Shown here piece by piece: positions 58,175 through 64,000 of a DNA stretch of 64,000 bases; the stretch's first letter is position 1, and each line of letters opens with the position of its first letter. Location: positions 91,264,001 to 91,328,000 of the forward strand of contig OZ231127.1 in assembly GCA_965153355.1 (NCBI GenBank), in the 5' to 3' direction. This stretch comes from Flaccisagitta enflata. Its lineage: Eukaryota > Chaetognatha > Sagittoidea > Aphragmophora. The notes under the pieces are model-generated. The model ran no database searches. It was not told the DNA's origin and saw only the letters and a list, made by a program, of their open reading frames with translations. Both the position numbers and the translations under genes were made by a program.

Positions 58175-58864
58175 ACCAGTAATGGCGGCTGTCGCCGTGA
58201 GGAAAAAAATCATAAGCACGGGTGACTTTTCACCATGCTTTTATCTTCAGTCACTGAATTCTTTTTATTTGTCCGATCAAATCAAAAGCAATTGTTTGCA
58301 TTGGTTATACTGAAAATCAGAGAGTAATAGGACTGAGCCAAATGAGCTAGATGAGCTGAAATATTCAAAATAATTCAACCAGACAACCAGCTTTGCTCAC
58401 TGACATGCTTTCTTGTATTTGTATGCTTAAATCAAAACATCTTTTTAATCCTGTTTAAAATCAAAGAAAAAAAAACAAGCTAAGTAAGCTGAATGAGCTA
58501 AAATGCTCAAAAACGCCCTCACAGATGAGCAGCTGTGCTTGTAAACATCTTTTTTTGTATTTGCATGCTCAAACAAACATAACTACACTCCTCTATTCAT
58601 CCTACTAAAAATTATAAAAAATTAAAAAAAATTCTATTCGAATTTTTCATAAATAAATCTTTAAAAAATCATAGCGCAAAAAGTATTTGTCGTAAAGCAT
58701 TCTGCTTGGCGCCAAATGAAAGAGAATTATCAAATTTACTTACCCTATCAATTTCATTGGAGGGCCCATTCGCCCCTAGGAGAGCCGGAACTTTCGCATA
58801 AGAAAATGAAAACCCTGTTTCTCTCGAATATGTCAAAAAGTCGAAGACTGACTTCGACTTTTTT
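58175..58864. mobile_element. Internally deleted copy of the palindromic element, terminal hairpin
   Basis: Starts ACCAGTAATGGCGGCTGTCG and ends in a perfect 12-bp stem AAAAAGTCGAAG / CTTCGACTTTTT with a five-base loop (58836-58864). About 690 bp, non-coding. Confidence 0.72.
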
Positions 58865-59355
58865 CCCGATCATTATTTTCTCTAATTCTGATTTTAATCT
58901 CACTGTTGAGCTTCACTTTTTTCCAAAACCACTTTTTTTACCTTTTCTAATTAAAGAAATCTTGAAATTCTATATAATAACAATATAATTTGTTTTGAAA
59001 AATAATCTAGAAAAGAAAAAAAAATCTACATTTGTAATTTCCCGTTTTTATATTTCTAGAATTTATAAAACAATAATGATTATTTGAAGAAAATAGAATT
59101 GTCTTTTTTTACGGAAATCCTTGTCTTGATATTTTAAAAAAATAACAATTTCAGATAGTATTATAAAATGACATAAAAAGAATTGAAAAATGATGCAAAT
59201 TAGATGAAGATTGGGCTCAAGAAATTTTTTTTGAAGTTAATTTAAAACCGCTCTGATTAAAAGCTGCAGTTAGGTTTGAAAACCACGCAAGTCCGATTCT
59301 TCCTTGAGTCCCCTCCTCGATCCTCACTCCGCTGAATCAAAAAATCATCAGGGTG

Positions 59356-59366
59356 AAATATAAAAG
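59356..59366 (+). promoter_or_regulatory. TATA box of the 88-aa gene
   Basis: AAATATAAAAGCCGCGG matches the TATA(A/T)A(A/T)G consensus with a GC-rich 3' flank, as in core promoters. It would place transcription start near 59388. Inferred from motif and position. Confidence 0.5.
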
Positions 59367-59671
59367 CCGCGGATGTGTATGAAATTGAGTCCCTTTTGAT
59401 TCCCCCTCCCCTGCCTTTAATTTCTTCCCCGCAACGCGTCGCGTCGCGTTTTGAAATTATGATTTTCTTCCATAAGTTATATTCTCCCTATATTTTCTTT
59501 TTTTCTCTTTTTTCCCTCTTTGATTTTCTTCCCCATCTTCAAACTCAATTTTACAGGCCTGAATAAAAAGAAAAGAGGTTTTCATACTATCACATATATT
59601 ATGATTTGGATATGGAACTCTTTCTTCTCGTTAAATTTAGTAATTTACATATAGAGAAATCTCACGGCGCC

Positions 59672-59938
59672 ATGGAAGTCCCGAAGGAATACAAGATTTT
59701 GGCGACAAACGTAGAAGTCATCGACCAAAACAACAACAATGTCGACGAGCTGGTTCACGTGCTACGTGGAATCTCATTGGACTGCGACTACAAATACGTC
59801 ACTCGTGTACCAAAGGGCAAAGTCGGGGAGTATCGTACCTACGGCATCAAAATGATGGAAACCGACAAAACTGATCATGTGGCGTTGTCAAGGATCAAAA
59901 TGTGGGAAGAAGAAATTGGCTCAAACGACGACTGCTAG
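59672..59938 (+). CDS. Unknown 88-aa protein, candidate compact single-exon gene
   Basis: Eighty-eight codons beginning at GGCGCCATGG, a near-ideal initiation context (an in-frame ATG at 59606 would add 22 residues). The product is hydrophilic and mixed-charge: MEVPKEYKILATNVEVIDQ, an Asn run, VDELVHVLRGISLDCDYKY, VPKGKVGEYRTYGIKMM and an acidic end WEEEI..NDDC. No signal peptide or membrane segment. Codon use looks coding, unlike the surrounding AT-rich DNA. A TATA box (59358) precedes it by ~310 nt and an AATAAA follows the stop by ~290 nt. An acceptor-like TTTTACAG at 59549-59556 allows a 5' UTR intron, or this could be the last exon of a larger gene. No family recognised. Confidence 0.6.
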   Translation: MEVPKEYKILATNVEVIDQNNNNVDELVHVLRGISLDCDYKYVTRVPKGKVGEYRTYGIKMMETDKTDHVALSRIKMWEEEIGSNDDC

Positions 59939-60229
59939 AAAAGGGATCTATTTATTTGGGAATTTTATCGGAAGTATTTACACACACGCTCAAGCACACA
60001 CACATTAGGTTGGACGAAGATCCATGATTTCGGAAATCTGTCTTGCTTATATCAGTGATGAGTTCAGGGTCACTTACTGAGACCTTTTATCAAGTGTTAG
60101 GTCCATGAAGTGAAAAAAATTGTGGTCGTGCCACCCCCCCCCCCCCCCCTTCCCTCTAAAGCCCATCTTCTACGATTTTTCTACCAATTTTCTCTATTTT
60201 AAATTGAATGATCTCCCGAAAAAGGGTCA

Positions 60230-60235
60230 AATAAA
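60230..60235 (+). terminator. Polyadenylation signal of the 88-aa gene
   Basis: AATAAA followed by a T-rich stretch (CTTTTTCCC) about 290 nt past the stop codon. Confidence 0.45.
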
Positions 60236-60310
60236 CTTTTTCCCGCCATCTTCTTGCGAGACAAACTCAGGAGTGCCAGGGCAGGGATAAGGAGTTGCAT
60301 TAATGGGAGA

Positions 60311-61286
60311 TAACTATGGCAAAAAAAAAAACCGAACAGTTACTTCTATGGCTCATAAATCCTTTGAAAATTCACCCAGTGTGATGAAATTTTTACTGAA
60401 GTTACTTTTTAGTATCATTAAGCATCACTGAAAAAATCAATGACCTGCTCTAAATAGTTTGAGAATTATAGATTTTTTAAAAGTGCTTGTCAGAAGATCA
60501 GAAATTCAATGTACACACATAAGAATTTACTAAGAATCAATAAACAAACTTAAAAAAACCATACTAAATCTAGTCCGATTTTGATGAAATTTTAAGTGGA
60601 AGTTAACCACAGTGTTAGCAGGCTGTGATAAAAATTTCATTACAAAACTCCAATTATTTTAGCAGAAACAGCAAGTTTTCTAAAACTTTTTTTGTGGTTT
60701 TTAGAATGAAGTAAATGAAGATGAAATCTGAAATATAAATCGATGCTAAGGCCAGAGTTTTTTACCAATTATCATGATTTTTTAACTGGTAACTTTTGTA
60801 CACATGATTCATCTCCAGTAAAATTTTTGTGAAGATTGAAGCATTTTTAGTCCCCCAAATTGCAAAAATATTCTAATAGGTAGCAGAATATTTCTTATCC
60901 TGAGCAAGCTTACAATCAACCAATATCTACCCCACTAGACTTTATCTGAGTAGATGCGAATTTTGCCTAGTATTAGTAAATATTACCATCAAACTACAGT
61001 TCAAAAATCATGACAAAACTCCCAAAACTTTTTGCACAATGCCAATTTTACTAAAAATGGTAATACTTTGATTTAGGATAAACGTCATCTCTGGCAGTCC
61101 AAAAAAGAGGTGACTTCAGTAAAAACGTGATAACGGCTAAAGTTTTCAACGGATTTTGATGAGATTTTAACCAGACATAGTCCATATCATGGTTATCATT
61201 CACTGTAAATTTTATGCAAATTGGTCAACATCTTCATACTTTTTTGCTCTCTCAAAAGTTGTTCGGTTTTTTTTTTGCCATAGTTA
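60311..61286. mobile_element. TIR element TAACTATGGCA(A)n
   Basis: About 975 bp bounded by TAACTATGGCAAAAAAAAAA plus CCGAACA and its inverse at 61262-61286. AT-rich and non-coding interior. It lies directly downstream of the 88-aa candidate gene. Confidence 0.68.
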
Positions 61287-61675
61287 GAGACCCCTAGCAG
61301 CCCCAAATAGAGCCCAAATTATTAAACAATTAGATTGAAAAATGTTTAAAATGAGCAATATTCTTTTTCTCTGTTCTGTGGTACCTCTAAACTGCGTTTA
61401 CTGATTAGTCCTATTCAGCAAGTGTTGGGGTGCGTTTTTAAGAGCCCCTTGTAGGGCCTTAAAACCCCCAAAATAGATTCTCCATGCAACTTCGTACAGA
61501 AATGACTTTTTTTGATGATTTTGTTTTTTGCAAGCTTGCTCAAATCTTGTTTGTCTTGGATAAGAACAAGTAAGAATAAGAACAAGTGACGCTTGGTCAC
61601 AATATTGTTGCAGACGGGTGGGCAGGGGCTTCCAACCCCCATCTACACCTCAATACCCTCTCCCCACAAACATGC

Positions 61676-62770
61676 AATAGTCATCCAAGGATCGCACATG
61701 GTCAGCAGCACCGGATGCCCTGCTTGAAGTGATCAAGTGAAGTAGTGGAGTGAGAGCAGGGCAGCGGCCCCAAAGGGCCAATGTCCTGTAGGACACAGGG
61801 GGTAATTTCCAGACGTCCGTCCATCCTTCCGTCTTGAAGATTAGAATTGAGATCTGGGGGCAGGTCTGAGACCTGAGGGGCAGATTCGACGCCTGAGGGG
61901 CAGAGTTGAGGCCTGAAAAGCTGATTTGAGGTCTGGAAAGCAGAATTGAGGGCTGGAGAGCTAATTTGAGGCCTTGAGAGCTGATTTTAGGCCTATAGAA
62001 TTGATTTGAGGCCTGGAGAGCTGATTTAAGGCCTGGAGAGCTGATTTGAGGACTCAGAGGGCCTAAATCAGGCCTGTGAGGATATCAGGCCTCAATGGCC
62101 AATGGGGGGGAAGGGCGGACGGAAGGACAGATGGATGTCAGGAAATACCCCCCTGTGTGCTACAGGACATGGGCCCTTTGGGGCCGCTGCCCAAAAAGTA
62201 TCTTAAACGCTTGAGTTCCTGTTTTTGGGCAGCGGCCCCAAAGGGCCGATGTCCTGTAGAATATAGGGGGGAATTTCCAGACGTCCGTCCTTCCATCCGT
62301 CCTTCCATCCATCCGTCCGTTCCCCCCCCATTGGCCATCAGGGCCTAAAATTTGCCCTCCCAGCCCTAGATTTAGCCCTTTAGGCCTGAAATCAGCCTTC
62401 CAGGCCTCATATCAGCCCCCCCCCGCCTAAAATCTGACCTCCAGAACTCAGATCTGCCCTCCAGACCTTTAATTTGCCCTCCAAGCATCAAATCAGCCCT
62501 CTGTGGCTCAAATTCATCCTCCAAACCCCAAATCAGCTCTCCAAGCGTTAATTCTGCCCTCCAGCCTGCAAATATACCTTCTTTGGCCTGAATCAGTCAT
62601 CTAAGGTCTGAAATATGCCCCCTCAGGACGTCTGGAAATTCCCCCATGTATTCTACAGGACATCGGCCCTTGGGGCCGCTGCCCTGCTCTCGCTCCACTA
62701 CTTCACTGGATCACTCCCAGCAGGGCATCAGGTACCGCTGACCATGTGCGATCCTTGGATGACAAGTTAG
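61676..62770. mobile_element. Composite foldback element, two minisatellite cores
   Basis: Outer flanks CATCCAAGGATCGCACATGG (left) and its inverse (right). Arms GCAGCGGCCCCAAAGGGCC occur four times: 61765, 62165 (inverted), 62228 and 62660 (inverted). Between each pair is a GAGAGCTGATTTGAGGCCTG minisatellite, on opposite strands in the two halves. The layout is two 4464-type elements joined by a short AAAAAGTATCTTAAACGC spacer. Confidence 0.75.
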
Positions 62771-62887
62771 ACTATCATTACGGCCCGACGTACCAACAGA
62801 TGGACAGACAAAGCCTTTTTTTCTAGTTGTGTGTCCGCAACTAAACAGAGAAGGAAGAAAAGGAAAGAAATTGAAAAACGAAATAAA

Positions 62888-63149
62888 AAAGAACATATTT
62901 AAATACACGGCCAATAGTTGCGGACGGGTGGGCTGTGGTAGAAATGCGCGTTTTCTCACTTTCCAACTCAATCATTACGGATGGACGGATGGACCAACGG
63001 ACAGACGAACAGACAGATGGAGGGATGGACGGACAGACAGACGGATGGATGGACAGACAGACAGACGGACGGACGGATGGATGGACAGACGGCAGATGCA
63101 CAGACGGACGGACGGAAGCCTCTTATTGAGTTACATGTCCGCTACTAAA
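62888..63149 (+). mobile_element. Hairpin-family element with a long GGATGGAC core
   Basis: ATAGTTGCGGACGGGTGGGC, then ~140 bp of GGAC/GGATG/CAGA repeats and GAGTTACATGTCCGCTACTA plus AAA. The apparent ORFs here are repeat translations. Confidence 0.7.
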
Positions 63150-63166
63150 ACGGAGGAAGAAGAATA

Positions 63167-63582
63167 ACAAGGCTGGATACACGGCTACCCTAGTTGCGTG
63201 CGGGTGGACAGGGGCAGTGATGGAGAAGGTCACTGGGGCATTTGGGCAGGATCAGTGAGCTCAAAACGCCTAAAACACCAAAATGGGGAAGGCAAGGATG
63301 AACGGACAGACAGACAGACAGATGGACAAACAGACAGACAGACAAAGCGGGGTGTAAAGTCGCGTAGCACACGACTAAAAACAAGTCCAGATGCACTGCG
63401 GGAAGGCAGGAGCTGTATTTGAGGTCACTTGATCATTATGACAGGAGCAGTGAGACCAAAAACCGAAGAAACCCAAAAAAAGTAAAGTGTGACAGAAGGA
63501 CCGACAGACACTGACAGACAGATGGATGGACAGATGGACCAACAAAGCGGAGTTATAAGTCGCATGAAGCGCGACTAAAATG
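63167..63582 (+). mobile_element. Two hairpin-family elements head to tail
   Basis: 63167-63381 (ACAAGGCTGGATACACGGC, GTTGCGTGCGGGTGGACAGG, GTCGCGTAGCACACGACTAA) and 63382-63582 (AAGTCCAGATGCACTGCG, AAAGTGTGACAGAAGG, GTCGCATGAAGCGCGACTAA). The second starts straight after the A tail of the first. Confidence 0.78.
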
Positions 63583-63811
63583 GAAAGCAAGGTAGTAGAA
63601 ACAGGAGTTAAGAAATTGTTGGAATGTATTATCCGGTTGAGGACCCTATTGATAGTGATTTACATGTGTCGTCCAAACAATTACAACATCGACTCTTATT
63701 GGTCACTCCATGTTATTGAATCAATTCACTGCAAAATTTTACTGTGTAACTGTTGACATAGCGGTTTCCGAAATTGATTAGGAAATTGTATGTAATGCAA
63801 GCCTCATTCGT

Positions 63812-63900
63812 GAAGATAGTGGCTTTTTAGATGCGTCCTTGCATCTCTATAATAGGCTGTGTCCGTTGGTAGGTTGGTTGGTCAGTTGGTAACGCATTCA
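63812..63900 (-). mobile_element. Hairpin-ended element, AGATGC stem (3' end)
   Basis: TTTTTAGATGCGTCCTTGCA then TCTCTATAATAGGC and (GTTGGTTG). Stem AGATGC / GCATCT. A close relative lies at 11395-11460. Confidence 0.5.
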
Positions 63901-64000
63901 TTAAAAACATCAAGATCATGTATTTTTTCAACAGAAAAGTGATCATTACCCAGTAAATGTAGCGTACATTCATAAATAACATTCATTCATAAGTAACATT

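Overview
The window is nuclear DNA of a metazoan. It carries two spliced, intron-rich genes, an R-Smad of the TGF-beta/activin class (Smad2/3) and a SUMO-1-like ubiquitin-like modifier, set in a repeat-saturated background. The species cannot be fixed from the sequence. Smads are animal-specific and the gene structure is invertebrate-like, with large introns full of microsatellites and short non-autonomous transposons. There are no bacterial operons, rRNAs or CRISPR arrays. Most long open frames are read-through of simple repeats such as (GA)n, (GAAA)n, (TTCA)n, (CAA)n and (GACA)n.

Layout: 1-17 kb is intergenic and dominated by short dispersed elements, microsatellites, a 20-bp minisatellite and one well-delimited hAT-like element (13361-14572, 8-bp TSD). 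It also holds two or three orphan coding-like exons (near 2.6, 6.3 and 7.4 kb). 17-23.9 kb holds a 2.4-kb palindromic element and relatives. 23.996-28.295 kb, minus strand, is a complete four-exon SUMO gene (96 aa). 29-33 kb is intergenic. 33.039-44.155 kb, minus strand, is the Smad2/3 gene. Eight coding exons are located (initiator ATG, MH1, linker with PPGY motif, most of MH2, terminal SSMS), but the exon for the first part of MH2 is absent from its expected place, which is packed with simple repeats. 45.9-50.2 kb holds a 5'-truncated CR1/jockey-like non-LTR retrotransposon with a large intact endonuclease/reverse transcriptase frame, nested inside a TIR element. 50-57 kb has orphan coding-like ORFs and an 87-bp perfect inverted repeat. 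59.36-60.24 kb is a compact candidate gene (TATA box, 88-aa ORF with good Kozak context, AATAAA). The rest is transposons and minisatellites.

The most unusual observations are in the Smad gene. The 3' ends of two successive exons (2 and 3), with their 5' splice sites, have been tandemly amplified into the downstream introns: seven copies at an exact 82-bp spacing, and seven copies interleaved with (GACA)n. One exon-3 copy would give an in-frame 126-residue insertion if its donor were used. (TC)n tracts sit in sense orientation just upstream of several 3' splice sites. Separately, a very abundant dispersed element family ends in a hairpin whose stem differs between subfamilies while the two arms, and a matching motif near the 5' end, change together.

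Smad2/3 (TGF-beta/activin transcriptional effector) and SUMO (protein modifier) are transcribed in the same direction about 5 kb apart. Nothing in the sequence shows that they are co-regulated.
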